The notes under the pieces are model-generated. The model searched no databases. It had not been told where the DNA came from and saw only the letters and a list, made by a program, of their open reading frames with translations. Shown one piece after another: positions 34,049 to 43,020 of a DNA stretch of 58,136 bases; position 1 is the stretch's first letter, and every line of letters starts with the position of its first letter. The translations under genes were made by a program, and so were the position numbers. Origin of the DNA: Clostridiaceae bacterium (GTDB lineage: Bacteria > Bacillota > Clostridia > Lachnospirales > Lachnospiraceae); NCBI GenBank assembly GCA_018378255.1, contig JAGZXV010000012.1, positions 1-58,136 on the forward strand. Reading direction: 5' to 3'.

Positions 34049-34154
34049 GCCGTGAAGAAGGGGACGCTGGGGCAGGCAGGCACGGATCATCGGAATCCGT
34101 TCCCGAATCCCGATGATCCGCGCCTGCCTGCCCCAGCGTCCCCTTCTTCACGGC
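34049..34154. repeat. 106-nt near-perfect hairpin
   Basis: Positions 34049-34081 pair perfectly with 34122-34154 (33 bp). After one mismatch, CGGATCATCGG (34083-34093) pairs with CCGATGATCCG (34110-34120). Only 16 bases are left in the loop. It separates the plus-strand PL22/Uma2 region from the minus-strand monooxygenase gene. No T-run follows. It may be a bidirectional transcription block or a small palindromic mobile element. Between 33973 and 34048 nothing else is seen. Confidence 0.75.
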
Positions 34155-34184
34155 GTTACTCCTGCCAATTACTCAAATAAAGAT

Positions 34185-34481
34185 TTATTTCAGGTAATAA
34201 GTCGTTATAACTGTATTTTCCACGTACATTTCCTTCAATTCCCCCAATTTTTGAAAGTGAGGCAAAGTTTTATGCTCCAACTGTGCCTGAGGGTTTTCCC
34301 ATAATTCTATCAGGCAGACTTCATCATCGGAATCCAAGGGGATGTAGTAATCATACTTCAAGTTTCCTTTTTCTTTTCTTGAGGCATCGGCAATTCCGGC
34401 CTCTATTACCTTTTGACAAAATTCATCCCGTTTGCCAGGTTGGATAGTATAGTGCACTTCTAAAAGAATCTGTTCGTTCAT
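34185..34481 (-). CDS. ABM-domain protein (putative quinol monooxygenase)
   Basis: 98 residues, one antibiotic-biosynthesis-monooxygenase domain of the YgiN type: LLEVHYTIQPGKRDEFCQKV, NLKYDYYIPLDSDDEVCLIE, LWENPQAQLEHKTLPHF. Such dimers oxidise quinols or protect against them without a cofactor, or serve as small-ligand binders. ATG at 34481 follows AGAAGGAAAAG. It is downstream of the nitroreductase gene on the same strand, and the two together suggest quinone or aromatic detoxification. Confidence 0.85.
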   Translation of the reverse strand: MNEQILLEVHYTIQPGKRDEFCQKVIEAGIADASRKEKGNLKYDYYIPLDSDDEVCLIELWENPQAQLEHKTLPHFQKLGELKEMYVENTVITTYYLK

Positions 34482-34537
34482 AATATTCTTTTCCTTCTAT
34501 ATAAATAGTGTAATGATGCCGGGCTGATGCCGGCTGA

Positions 34538-35062
34538 TTAATATACTTCGTAGTGGATTTTATTCAGTGGCAGATCCGACAGTTCGTGCTTTGCAGGATG
34601 TCTATCAGGCATTCCAAGAGAAAGAACTGCCTCTAAAGCATAACCATCGGGGAATTTCAAAAGTTCTTTTAGAAAAGTTTCTGTAGTTCTTCCGTCCGGC
34701 GCTTCCCGCAGCCTGCCTTGAATCCAGCAGCTCCCTACGCCCAGGCTGTCTGCCATCAGATGCATATTCGACATTACGATCGAGCAGTCCTCAACCCAGA
34801 CATCTGAAGCAGCCGTATTTGCAGTTACAACAATTGCAGCATTTGCGCCTGCAAGCATTTTGGCGGAACCGATTCTGCACTCTGACATCTGTTTTAATAC
34901 GTCTTTATCCCTGACAACAATCAGTTCCCAGGGGCAGCGGGCGCGGCTGGACGCTGAGAGCAGTCCTGCCTGCAGGATTTTCTGCAGATTGTCATTGGAA
35001 ATGGGTTCCCCGGTATAGTTTCTCACACTGCGTCGGTTTTGCATGATTTCTAATAAATCCAT
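34538..35062 (-). CDS. Nitroreductase-family flavoprotein
   Basis: About 174 residues. MQNRRSVRNYTGEPIS is the FMN-binding N-terminal motif and VGSCWIQGRL and LSLGMPD are later family marks. FMN-dependent NAD(P)H reduction of nitroaromatics, quinones or related compounds is typical. The ATG at 35062 follows AAGGAAG; the open frame upstream to 35161 has no similarity to the family. Same strand as the ABM gene, 56 bases apart. Confidence 0.85.
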   Translation of the reverse strand: MDLLEIMQNRRSVRNYTGEPISNDNLQKILQAGLLSASSRARCPWELIVVRDKDVLKQMSECRIGSAKMLAGANAAIVVTANTAASDVWVEDCSIVMSNMHLMADSLGVGSCWIQGRLREAPDGRTTETFLKELLKFPDGYALEAVLSLGMPDRHPAKHELSDLPLNKIHYEVY

Positions 35063-35310
35063 AGTTCTGTCTTCCTTTCCATGTTGGTATTGAATTATTT
35101 CCTGATTCCATTCGGTATTTTTATCTTGTTTTAGGGTTTCGAATGCAGAGGTGCATTCCATTTGTTATTTTATTATACAACAATTATAATATGGAAGAAA
35201 CAGGGAATGAGGGAAGGGGGCCTGGTCGTATCAATTAAAATCAGGTAACAAAAAGCATATTTTCCCTTCCACTCAATTCTTTTCCCCGCACCCCGGCCGT
35301 GGTACTATAA

Positions 35311-36147
35311 TTACAGGCTGGAATTGACAAACTGCCTGCGGTACTGAAGCGGTGTCGTGCCTTCCCGGTCTTTGAATATTTTTAAGAAATTATTGACATT
35401 GATATAGCCCACCTGTTCCGCAATCTGGGATACGGAAAGATCAGTGGTGATCAGCAGTTTTTTGGCCTCTGTGACGCGAAAGAGCAGTAAATATTCCTTA
35501 AATGTGATTCCGACAATATCTTTGAAGGCCAGAGACAATGCATGGCGGCTGATGAAATTTTGTTCCGCGATTTCCGTCAAAGTCAATTTATGATGAAAGT
35601 GTTCATTGACATAACGCTGAGCGTTCAGCACGGCATCCGACATGGTGCTGTGGCCCCGCATGGGGAAATATTCCGGTTTGCTGCGGTACAGCTCAATCAG
35701 GATAGAGGTGAAAAGGGCTGCGCTGCGGGTTTCATAAAACACCTGTTTATGGGTATATTCCCCGGCCATCTGTGCGAACAGAGACAGGACAGCCTGATAG
35801 GCCTGGTCACTTAATGTCATCACATGGCAGAATTCCTTTGGACGCTGGATGAAAATGGAGATCAATTCCGCATCCTTGGTATGTGACAGAATCAGATCGC
35901 TGGACAGAGTGACTACATAGCGGCAGTAGGGTTCTTCTTCGACTATGAAATTATGGCGCTCCAGACGGCTGATGAAAATCAGGGATTTTTCTGTCAGCGT
36001 ATAGGTTTTGTGGTTGATGACAGCCTGTGACCTGCCGCCTGTGACAAGAATCATCTCATATTCAAAATGTGCGGTGGGGAGGAATATTTCATCATCAACA
36101 ACATCGGAATAAAAACAACTGATGTCAGGAACATGGGTATAGAGCAT
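35311..36147 (-). CDS. AraC-family regulator with N-terminal cupin domain
   Basis: 278 residues, soluble. The N-terminal 130 residues form a cupin-like sensor (FEYEMILVTGGRSQAVINHK). The C-terminal 100 carry two HTH units, LTLTEIAEQNFISRHALSLA and SVSQIAEQVGYINVNNFLKI, ending TPLQYRRQF. It is divergent from the OYE-type flavoenzyme at 36278, its likely target. The 130-bp gap between them holds a short palindrome, AGCCC-N6-GGGCT, near 36191. Confidence 0.87.
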   Translation of the reverse strand: MLYTHVPDISCFYSDVVDDEIFLPTAHFEYEMILVTGGRSQAVINHKTYTLTEKSLIFISRLERHNFIVEEEPYCRYVVTLSSDLILSHTKDAELISIFIQRPKEFCHVMTLSDQAYQAVLSLFAQMAGEYTHKQVFYETRSAALFTSILIELYRSKPEYFPMRGHSTMSDAVLNAQRYVNEHFHHKLTLTEIAEQNFISRHALSLAFKDIVGITFKEYLLLFRVTEAKKLLITTDLSVSQIAEQVGYINVNNFLKIFKDREGTTPLQYRRQFVNSSL

Positions 36148-36277
36148 GGGTCCGCCTTTCTATCTAAAATGCAGTTATTAAAATCATTATAGCCCGGATA
36201 AGGGCTGTACGTCAAATTCAGAAGATGTGTTAAATACCAAATTAAAAATACCAAAAGAACATGAGGAGGAATTTATC

Positions 36278-37609
36278 ATGCAGCATGAAAAATTCAATTA
36301 CAAGAGTCTGGAAGAGATTCAGGCAAAAGCGGCTGAATTAGGAGTGCATCTGCCGTTTGCGGCGGATACGTCCGTTTTAAAGGAAACGCTGGCATTTGGC
36401 AATGTGACCTTGCATAACCGTATGGGTATCGCTCCTATGGAAGGGGCGGACGGACTTCCGGACGGTTCTCCATCAGAGCTGACGCTCCGCCGGTATGTGC
36501 GGGAAGCCATCGGAGGAAGCGGGATGATCTGGTTTGAAGCCATTTCCATTGTGCCGGAGGGGCGTTCCAGCGCCCATCAATTGATGCTGACAAAGGATAA
36601 TCTGGATAACTATAAGCGCTTCACTGCCGCGATCAAAGATGCAGGAATTAAGGCCAACGGTTTTGCGCCCTATCTGGTGATGCAAGCCAACCACAGCGGC
36701 CGTTATTCCAATCCGGACGGGAAACCGGCGCCATTGATTGCTTACCGCCATCCCCAGTATGAACAGCTCAGAAAAGCGGATGACAGTTGTATTGTTTCCG
36801 ACGATTATTTGAAATCTCTGGAAGAGAAATTCGGTGAAGCGTCATTGCTTGCCAAAGAGGCTGGTTTTGATGCCGTAGATATTAAATCATGCCATGGCTA
36901 TCTCCTGGCGGAACTGACATCCGCTTATAACCGTCCCGGAGAGTATGGAGGAAGCTTTGAGAACCGCACCAAACTGTTGAGAAATGGTATCCAGGCGGCA
37001 AAGGCTTATGAGGACGCCGGCTTTATGGTGACTGCGAGAATCGGCATTTTTGACGGTTTTGCCTATCCTTATGGATTTGGCGTGAAAGAAGGCGGTGGGG
37101 CCGTTCCGGATATGGAAGAGCCGGTTCGTCTGATCCGTTCCCTGTATGAGGATTTCCACATGCCTATGGTCAACTTAACCATGGGAAATCCATATGTCAG
37201 CACCCATGTAACCCGTCCTTATGACCATGGTAAATATGTTCCGGACGAGCACCCCCTGTTTGGAGTGGCCCGCATCATCAATGGCATCGGCCAGGTGAAA
37301 AAGGCGGTTCCTGAGATGGTGATTTCCGCTTCCGGCCCGTCTTATCTGAGACAGTATTCGGATCTGTTCGCAGCGGGAGCCATTGAAGAAGGGCTGTGCG
37401 ACCAGGTACTGTTTGGAAGAATGTCATTTGCCGATCCGGAATTTCCAAAGCAGATTTTGGAGAGCGGAAGGATTGACCCGAAAAAGACCTGTGTGGCCTG
37501 CGGAAAATGCGGGGATTTGATCCGCGCGGGCAAGCCTACAGGCTGTGTGGTGCGGGATACGGATATTTATATGAAATATTACCGCGAATTTATGGAACAG
37601 AATAAATAG
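36278..37609 (+). CDS. OYE-family NADH:flavin oxidoreductase with 4Fe-4S motif
   Basis: About 443 residues. An FMN-binding TIM barrel of the old-yellow-enzyme type (LHNRMGIAPMEGADGLPDGS, and DAVDIKSCHGYLLAELTSAY with the His pair region changed to C-H). It ends in CVACGKCGDLIRAGKPTGC, a C-x2-C-x2-C-x11-C cluster site as in 2,4-dienoyl-CoA reductase. The C-terminal FAD/NAD domain of that enzyme is absent, so it needs an outside electron source or is a short form. It reduces activated C=C bonds. ATG at 36278 follows GAGGAGG. The adjacent AraC gene probably controls it; a terminator follows. Confidence 0.85.
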   Translation: MQHEKFNYKSLEEIQAKAAELGVHLPFAADTSVLKETLAFGNVTLHNRMGIAPMEGADGLPDGSPSELTLRRYVREAIGGSGMIWFEAISIVPEGRSSAHQLMLTKDNLDNYKRFTAAIKDAGIKANGFAPYLVMQANHSGRYSNPDGKPAPLIAYRHPQYEQLRKADDSCIVSDDYLKSLEEKFGEASLLAKEAGFDAVDIKSCHGYLLAELTSAYNRPGEYGGSFENRTKLLRNGIQAAKAYEDAGFMVTARIGIFDGFAYPYGFGVKEGGGAVPDMEEPVRLIRSLYEDFHMPMVNLTMGNPYVSTHVTRPYDHGKYVPDEHPLFGVARIINGIGQVKKAVPEMVISASGPSYLRQYSDLFAAGAIEEGLCDQVLFGRMSFADPEFPKQILESGRIDPKKTCVACGKCGDLIRAGKPTGCVVRDTDIYMKYYREFMEQNK

Positions 37610-37623
37610 TATATTATAGAAGA

Positions 37624-37653
37624 AACGGTGTAGCTTTGGCTATGCCGTTTTTT
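37624..37653 (+). terminator. Rho-independent terminator of the OYE gene
   Basis: AACGGTGTAGC pairs with GCTATGCCGTT (two G-U pairs) around TTTG and runs into TTTTTT. It lies 15 bases after the OYE stop and isolates it from the next operon. Confidence 0.85.
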
Positions 37654-37784
37654 GCGTTTAAAGCAGTTATTTCCTGCTGTCTGTGAGAAAACGTAAAATA
37701 TGCGGCTGGAAAGAAAAACACATAGGTTATAGATGATTGGTAATAAAACAATCTTCGCTTAACAGAAATAATTCCCATTTTCAA

Positions 37785-37816
37785 GTGACAAAAATTATCC
37801 AGGGTGACAAAAATTA
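37785..37816. repeat. Direct repeat GTGACAAAAATTA in the big operon's control region
   Basis: Two exact 13-bp copies, at 37785 and 37804, 19 bases apart (nearly two helix turns). Tandem sites of this kind are typical for AraC proteins, so these may be targets of the AraC regulator at 44978 or 35311. Confidence 0.5.
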
Positions 37817-37878
37817 ACCGCTACACAAAAAACAAACCTTCCATTTCCTGGTAAATAAACGAAAAAATCATTCGGCAG

Positions 37879-37910
37879 AAATTGACACTACAAAAAAATA
37901 CTGTCAATTT
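37879..37910. promoter_or_regulatory. Inverted repeat over a -35 in front of the 20-kb operon
   Basis: AAATTGACA (37879-37887) and TGTCAATTT (37902-37910) are perfect 9-bp arms 14 bases apart. The left arm holds a consensus TTGACA; the position 17 bases later reads CAATTT, a poor -10. This suggests an activator-dependent or repressor-covered promoter. Nothing else is seen in 37610-37991 besides the terminator and the direct repeat. Confidence 0.55.
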
Positions 37911-37991
37911 ACAAGCGTTTTCTGAACTGTTAAGGTAGTTACAGACGAATTGAGAAAAAACGGCTAAAATTAAGGGATTTGGGAGCGGGAT

Positions 37992-39155
37992 ATGAAAAAA
38001 GTTAAGGTTTTACTTGTTGGAATTGGTGGGTATGGAGCCAATTACATTAAAGAATTAACAGAAAAAAATGTCACATCGGCAGTGATTGAAGGGATATGTG
38101 AGGTGATGCCGGATGTGGAAAAGATTTATCCGGTAATTAAAGAAGAAAGCATTCCAGTATATAAAGCGCCGGAGGAATTTTATAAAGAACATCAGGCGGA
38201 TCTGGCAATTATATCCACGCCCATCCACCTTCATTATAATCAGATCATCACCTGCTTAAAACACGGTTCCAATGTGCTGACGGAAAAGCCTGTCTGTACA
38301 ACAGTGGAAGGGGCAGAAGAGCTGATCGCCCTGGAAAAGGAAACGGGACATTTTATAGCGGTAGGCTATCAGCTTAATTATTCCGGAGATGTGCTGGCTT
38401 TGAAACGGGATATTCTGGATGGAAAGTATGGACGGCCCATTTATATGAAAGCGCTTCACGCTATGAGCCGTGGGGAAAATTACTATAACAGAAACAACTG
38501 GGCGGGACGGATTGAAGTCCATGGTTGTGCAGTAAATGACAGCCCCTTTAACAACGCCTGCGCCCACCAGTTCCAGAACATGACATTTCTATTAGGAAAG
38601 GACATGGATCGGGCGGCAGACATCTCGGCAGTGGAAGCAGAACTCTACCGGGCCAACAATCAGGTGGAAAATTTTGACACTGCGGCGGTCTGTGCCAGGA
38701 CTGCCGGCCAGGTTCCGGTCTATTATTATACGACACATGATTTAGAGGACAAGAAACTGGGGCCTGTATGTGAATATAAATTCGAGAACGCTGTCATTTA
38801 TTATGGAAAAGATTACGGCAATGGCCCTGTGATGGATTATGTGGTGGAGATGAATGATGGAAGCACATTTTCTTATGGCACTGTGGCAAAGGGCGAACGC
38901 CTGCAGAAGCTTTACGACACCCTGGACTGTGTGCAAAACGGCGGACATCCTGTATGCACCGTTCAATGCGGAATCCCCCATTTGGAAGTGGTCAGCGAAC
39001 TGGCTAAGATGCCGGTGCGCCAGATCGGGGAAGAGAACTTGGAACATGTAGAGGTTGATGGAGACCGGTTCTGCCGGATCCGGAACCTGAAAAAAATATT
39101 TTTAACATGTTATGAAAATCAGGAAATGCCATCTAAGGTGGGGGCTGACTGGTAA
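37992..39155 (+). CDS. Gfo/Idh/MocA-family oxidoreductase (atypical centre)
   Basis: 387 residues. The N-terminal Rossmann loop is VGIGGYGANY and TEKPVC is the conserved EKP motif. In most relatives a GG..D...H..D motif follows in the middle; here the region reads NDSPFNNACAHQFQNMTFL, which keeps one His but lacks the usual Asp. The substrate is unknown; family members oxidise or reduce sugar hydroxyls with NAD(P). It is the first gene of the 20-kb operon, 21 bases before the binding-protein gene. Starts at ATG 37992 after GGGAGCGGG. Confidence 0.85.
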   Translation: MKKVKVLLVGIGGYGANYIKELTEKNVTSAVIEGICEVMPDVEKIYPVIKEESIPVYKAPEEFYKEHQADLAIISTPIHLHYNQIITCLKHGSNVLTEKPVCTTVEGAEELIALEKETGHFIAVGYQLNYSGDVLALKRDILDGKYGRPIYMKALHAMSRGENYYNRNNWAGRIEVHGCAVNDSPFNNACAHQFQNMTFLLGKDMDRAADISAVEAELYRANNQVENFDTAAVCARTAGQVPVYYYTTHDLEDKKLGPVCEYKFENAVIYYGKDYGNGPVMDYVVEMNDGSTFSYGTVAKGERLQKLYDTLDCVQNGGHPVCTVQCGIPHLEVVSELAKMPVRQIGEENLEHVEVDGDRFCRIRNLKKIFLTCYENQEMPSKVGADW

Positions 39156-39176
39156 AAAAGAAAAGGAGAGAACATT

Positions 39177-40856
39177 ATGAGGAAAAGGTTTACAACAGCA
39201 AAACGTGTAACGGCAATGGCGATGGCAGCTTCTATGGCGGCGCTTTCATTAGCCGGCTGCGGATCATCCAAAGAGGAGCCGGCAGCATCGGCGGCGGCCA
39301 CAGGTGCGGCAACGGAGACAACAACAGCGGCAGCAGGAGGGGAAAGCTCCGCAGAAGCAGCCAATACCGATAAACCCTATGAAGGGGTTAAGCTTACCTG
39401 GTGGACCAAATTAAATGCCAACGTATCCGCAACCTATCCGAATCTGGGAGATACGCCATGGGCACAATATATTATGGAAAAAACCGGGATTGAACTTGAA
39501 TTCATCCATCCTACCGTAGGATCAGAAAAAGAGGAATTCTCCATTATGGTTGCCAGCGGAGAATATCCGGATATCATTGAGCATACATGGGTTGGCTATG
39601 CAGGAGGCCCGGGAGCAGCGATTAATGACGGAGTGATCATCAATTTAAATGATGTGATGGCAAACCATGCGCCAAACTTCACAAAACTGATGTCAGAGCA
39701 CCCGGATGTGGATAAAATGGTCAGAACATCCGATGGCAGCTACTATTGTTTCCCATTTTTAAGAGGTTTGGAGCAGCCTAACTATACCCAGTTCAGTTCC
39801 GGTATGGTTATCAGAAAAGACGTTCTGGATGAATTGGGGCTGGAAATGCCAGAAACCATTGATGAATGGGATACGGTTTTAAGAGCTTATAAAGATTATG
39901 GATTCGAAGTGCCGTTTACCACCAGAAAAGAATGGATGAAACCTGTATGGTGTCCAGGATTTGATAACTGGGGTGAGTTTTATGTAGAAGACGGTGTGGT
40001 TAAGAACGGTCTGATCGAAGACAGCAGAAAAGAATTCCTGACCAAGATGAACGAGTGGTATAAGGACGGCCTGATTGACCGTGACTGGCTGGTTGCCGAT
40101 AAAGCTTCTAACCAGACTTATTTCACAACAGGAAAGAGCGCGGTTGTCTATGCGCCGTTTGGACAGGGACTTGGACAGTATACACAGATTATGAACGAGG
40201 CAGACCCGGAAATCACACTGGAAGATATCCGCTGTACGGTTCCTTTAACAGCAGTAAAGGGCCAGAACTCCAAGTTCTCCAAGATGAACCAGATTTATGA
40301 CAAGTCCGGTGTTTCCGCAGCGATTTCCACCCAGTGTGAAAATGTGGAAGCGGCTGCATGGCTGCTTGACTGGATGTACAGTGAAGAAGGAAACTTATGC
40401 TGTAACTTCGGTATTGAAGGACTTACTTATGAAATGAAAGACGGACAGCCGGTTTATACAGATGTAATTATGAAGAATGCAGACGGCTTATCAGTGGCCA
40501 ACGCACTGGCAGCATATACAAGAGCGTCCACATCAGGCGTATGTGTACAGGATCCACGTTATATCGAACAGTACTATGAGCAGGACAACCAGAAAGAAGC
40601 TTTGGAACTTAGCATGAAGACGGATATGGGTGAATATTTCTATCCTCCGACAAGCGTAGCTGATGAAGACAGCGAACAGTATGCGGAAATCATGAATAAT
40701 GTAACCACATTATCAGATGAGATGGAAGCCCAGTTTATCTCAGGAACAGTTTCATTAGACGAATGGGATAATTACATCCAGCAGTTAAAAGATTTCGGCA
40801 TTGAGGATGCTACGGCGATGATGCAGAAAGCTTACGACTTGTATATGGCAAATTAG
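39177..40856 (+). CDS. Extracellular solute-binding lipoprotein (LplA type)
   Basis: 559 residues. Basic start and hydrophobic stretch with lipobox LAGC, Cys28; an Ala/Thr-rich linker; then a large family-1 binding domain starting VKLTWWTKLN. ATG 39177 follows AAAGGAGAG. Its permeases are eight genes later (48373 and 49350) in the same operon. A strong stem-loop directly after the gene (40869) would let it be made in excess over the enzymes. Confidence 0.9.
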   Translation: MRKRFTTAKRVTAMAMAASMAALSLAGCGSSKEEPAASAAATGAATETTTAAAGGESSAEAANTDKPYEGVKLTWWTKLNANVSATYPNLGDTPWAQYIMEKTGIELEFIHPTVGSEKEEFSIMVASGEYPDIIEHTWVGYAGGPGAAINDGVIINLNDVMANHAPNFTKLMSEHPDVDKMVRTSDGSYYCFPFLRGLEQPNYTQFSSGMVIRKDVLDELGLEMPETIDEWDTVLRAYKDYGFEVPFTTRKEWMKPVWCPGFDNWGEFYVEDGVVKNGLIEDSRKEFLTKMNEWYKDGLIDRDWLVADKASNQTYFTTGKSAVVYAPFGQGLGQYTQIMNEADPEITLEDIRCTVPLTAVKGQNSKFSKMNQIYDKSGVSAAISTQCENVEAAAWLLDWMYSEEGNLCCNFGIEGLTYEMKDGQPVYTDVIMKNADGLSVANALAAYTRASTSGVCVQDPRYIEQYYEQDNQKEALELSMKTDMGEYFYPPTSVADEDSEQYAEIMNNVTTLSDEMEAQFISGTVSLDEWDNYIQQLKDFGIEDATAMMQKAYDLYMAN

Positions 40857-40868
40857 TGAACTAAGTTG

Positions 40869-40921
40869 AAAATGCTGCATCTGGGAGCGCATAAGTTTGA
40901 CACTCCCGGATACAGCATTTT
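40869..40921 (+). terminator. Stem-loop after the binding-protein gene (partial terminator or mRNA stabiliser)
   Basis: AAAATGCTG pairs with CAGCATTTT, and inside, TCTGGGAG pairs with CTCCCGGA (one G-U), giving about 18 bp with one mismatch. It is followed by TTTTAAAT. Such structures between a binding protein and downstream genes often cause differential expression. Confidence 0.65.
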
Positions 40922-40961
40922 AAATATCAGAAAATTGTATGAACAGAGGGAAGAGGAAAAA

Positions 40962-42983
40962 ATGATGGAGAGAATGACAGAACTGTTAAACCGGCTGGAT
41001 TACAGCGTTCCGGGGCTGGAAGAAGCAGGAAAGCTGTATGAACAGCAGAATTATGATGGATGTATGGATGCGGTGGTTCAGCATTTCCGCACCAGGACCG
41101 CACCTGTTTACCTGTTTACGAAAGAGGATATGGAAGGGTTCCGGGACGACCAGATCATTTCAGAGGCCCAGGAAGTCATGAACCATAAGATTTACGGGTA
41201 TCAGTTCCCGGGTGAAATTGAATGGTCTTTTAACCCCACATCAGATACCTCCAGGGATAATGAATGGAGCTGGTCGCTGTTCCGTCACATTTACTGGCAG
41301 CCCCTGGCCCGGGCCTATGTTCTGACAGGAGATGAAAGCTATACAAAAGAATTTCTCCATCAGATGAAGGAATTTGCGGAGTATTGGCCTGCAAAGCCAT
41401 TTATGGAGGATGAAACTTTTGAAACGAACTTTAAATTCCCGGGCCATGCATGGCGCACGATTGAAACGGCCATGAGAATTTATACGTCCTGGCTTCCCTG
41501 TATGGAGGCATTCCGCAGATCTGAGGTCTGGGGACGGGACGAATGGGTATTGTTTTTGACAGAGATTTGCGATCATGCTGATTTTTTGATGGATCATTAC
41601 AGCAATCATAACCGTTCCAGCAACTGGCTGACCATGGAATCGGGAACCCTGCTCCAATGCGGAATCATGTTCCCGGAAATCAAGTCCGGGTGGAAATCAA
41701 CCGGCTACAGAAGAGTGATGCATGAGGTGAAATATTCCTTTGATAATGACGGAATCCACATGGAGAGAACGCCGATTTACCACATGGTGGCCGCAGGGGT
41801 ATATCTGCAGTGCTGGCGCCTGTGCAGGGCCAACGGCATTCCTGTGGCGCCCTATGCGCTTCCTACGCTGGAAAAATCAGCAGAATTTCTGTTAAGCCTG
41901 GTAAAACCGGATTTTTCAACTCCGATGATCGGAGATGCGGACAGAAACGACCTGCTGGACAGAAGGTGCGACACCTCTCTTTACGAAGGGATGAACCTGA
42001 CCTTTGATCCGGTGGACTTAAACGAAATGAGGGCTTATTTCCGCACCATGTATGAAATCACCGGCAGAGAAGATTTTCTTTATCTGGCAACCGGGAGAAA
42101 AGAGGGAAAAGAGCCGGCGCAGAGAAATTACGCTTATAAAGAGGCCGGAATTTATGTGATGAGAACCGGCTGGAATGAAGATGACAGTTATTTCCATATT
42201 CACGGTGTCCAGTTGGAACGGGGGGAGAGAAGCACCCATTCCCATAATGATACCGGACATTTGGAATTACATATAAAAGGCGAGGATATTTTGACGGACA
42301 GCGGACGGTTTATCTATAACAGTTCCTGCTGGAAGGATTTAAGACATTATTTCTTATCTGCCAAGGCCCACAACACCCTGTATGTGGACGATCATGAGAT
42401 GGGAACCGTACCGGGAGTGAGCAGGGTCCGGGGCGTCAGAATGTACTGCCATGGATTTGAAGAAAATGAAGACTATCAGATGATCGATGTATCCCACAAC
42501 GGATATGTTTACCGGGATGATTCGATTTACCATAGAAGAAGAGTTCTCCATCTGGCAGGAGATGTGTATGTAATTGATGACCAGGTGACCGGGCTTGGGT
42601 TAGATGAGCACGATATCCGGCTGTATTTTAACTTCGCATTCGGACATCTGGAACAGCAGGAGGATGGAGTATTCGGCTATGTTTCACAGAAAGGACGCCG
42701 TTACCAGCTCGTTTCAAAAGCCACAAAAGAGGTGGATTACGAGGTGTTGGAGGGCAGCGACGATCCGATCGGAGGATGGCTGTCCTATGGATACGCATGG
42801 AAGAAGCCCACACCGCAGCTGGCTGTGAAAACCAATGGGCCGGTACCGGTCCGCTTCCTCACCATCATAAAGCCGGAGGATACAAAAGTCATTGCCCAGG
42901 TCGGTCCGGATGAGATCCGGGTGACACTGGCAGACGGGACCACCGCAGTCATAGGTCAGGAAGATGTAAAGGTAACAAAATAG
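40962..42983 (+). CDS. Heparinase II/III-like lyase, cytoplasmic
   Basis: About 673 residues. NHNRSSNWLTMESG, HMERTPIYHMVAAG and THSHNDTGHLELHIKGED carry the His/Tyr residues of the family; the C-terminal third is the beta-sandwich. It is of a different subtype from the lyases at 331 and 3785, which have HAHIDAGGF at the last site. No signal peptide, so it acts on imported oligosaccharides. The start at 40962 follows AGAGGAAAA; frames open back to 40866 run through the stem-loop and are unlikely to be translated. Confidence 0.85.
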   Translation: MMERMTELLNRLDYSVPGLEEAGKLYEQQNYDGCMDAVVQHFRTRTAPVYLFTKEDMEGFRDDQIISEAQEVMNHKIYGYQFPGEIEWSFNPTSDTSRDNEWSWSLFRHIYWQPLARAYVLTGDESYTKEFLHQMKEFAEYWPAKPFMEDETFETNFKFPGHAWRTIETAMRIYTSWLPCMEAFRRSEVWGRDEWVLFLTEICDHADFLMDHYSNHNRSSNWLTMESGTLLQCGIMFPEIKSGWKSTGYRRVMHEVKYSFDNDGIHMERTPIYHMVAAGVYLQCWRLCRANGIPVAPYALPTLEKSAEFLLSLVKPDFSTPMIGDADRNDLLDRRCDTSLYEGMNLTFDPVDLNEMRAYFRTMYEITGREDFLYLATGRKEGKEPAQRNYAYKEAGIYVMRTGWNEDDSYFHIHGVQLERGERSTHSHNDTGHLELHIKGEDILTDSGRFIYNSSCWKDLRHYFLSAKAHNTLYVDDHEMGTVPGVSRVRGVRMYCHGFEENEDYQMIDVSHNGYVYRDDSIYHRRRVLHLAGDVYVIDDQVTGLGLDEHDIRLYFNFAFGHLEQQEDGVFGYVSQKGRRYQLVSKATKEVDYEVLEGSDDPIGGWLSYGYAWKKPTPQLAVKTNGPVPVRFLTIIKPEDTKVIAQVGPDEIRVTLADGTTAVIGQEDVKVTK

Positions 42984-43020
42984 AAGGGGAAACTTAAAAG
43001 GCTTCGAAACGGAGGAAAAT

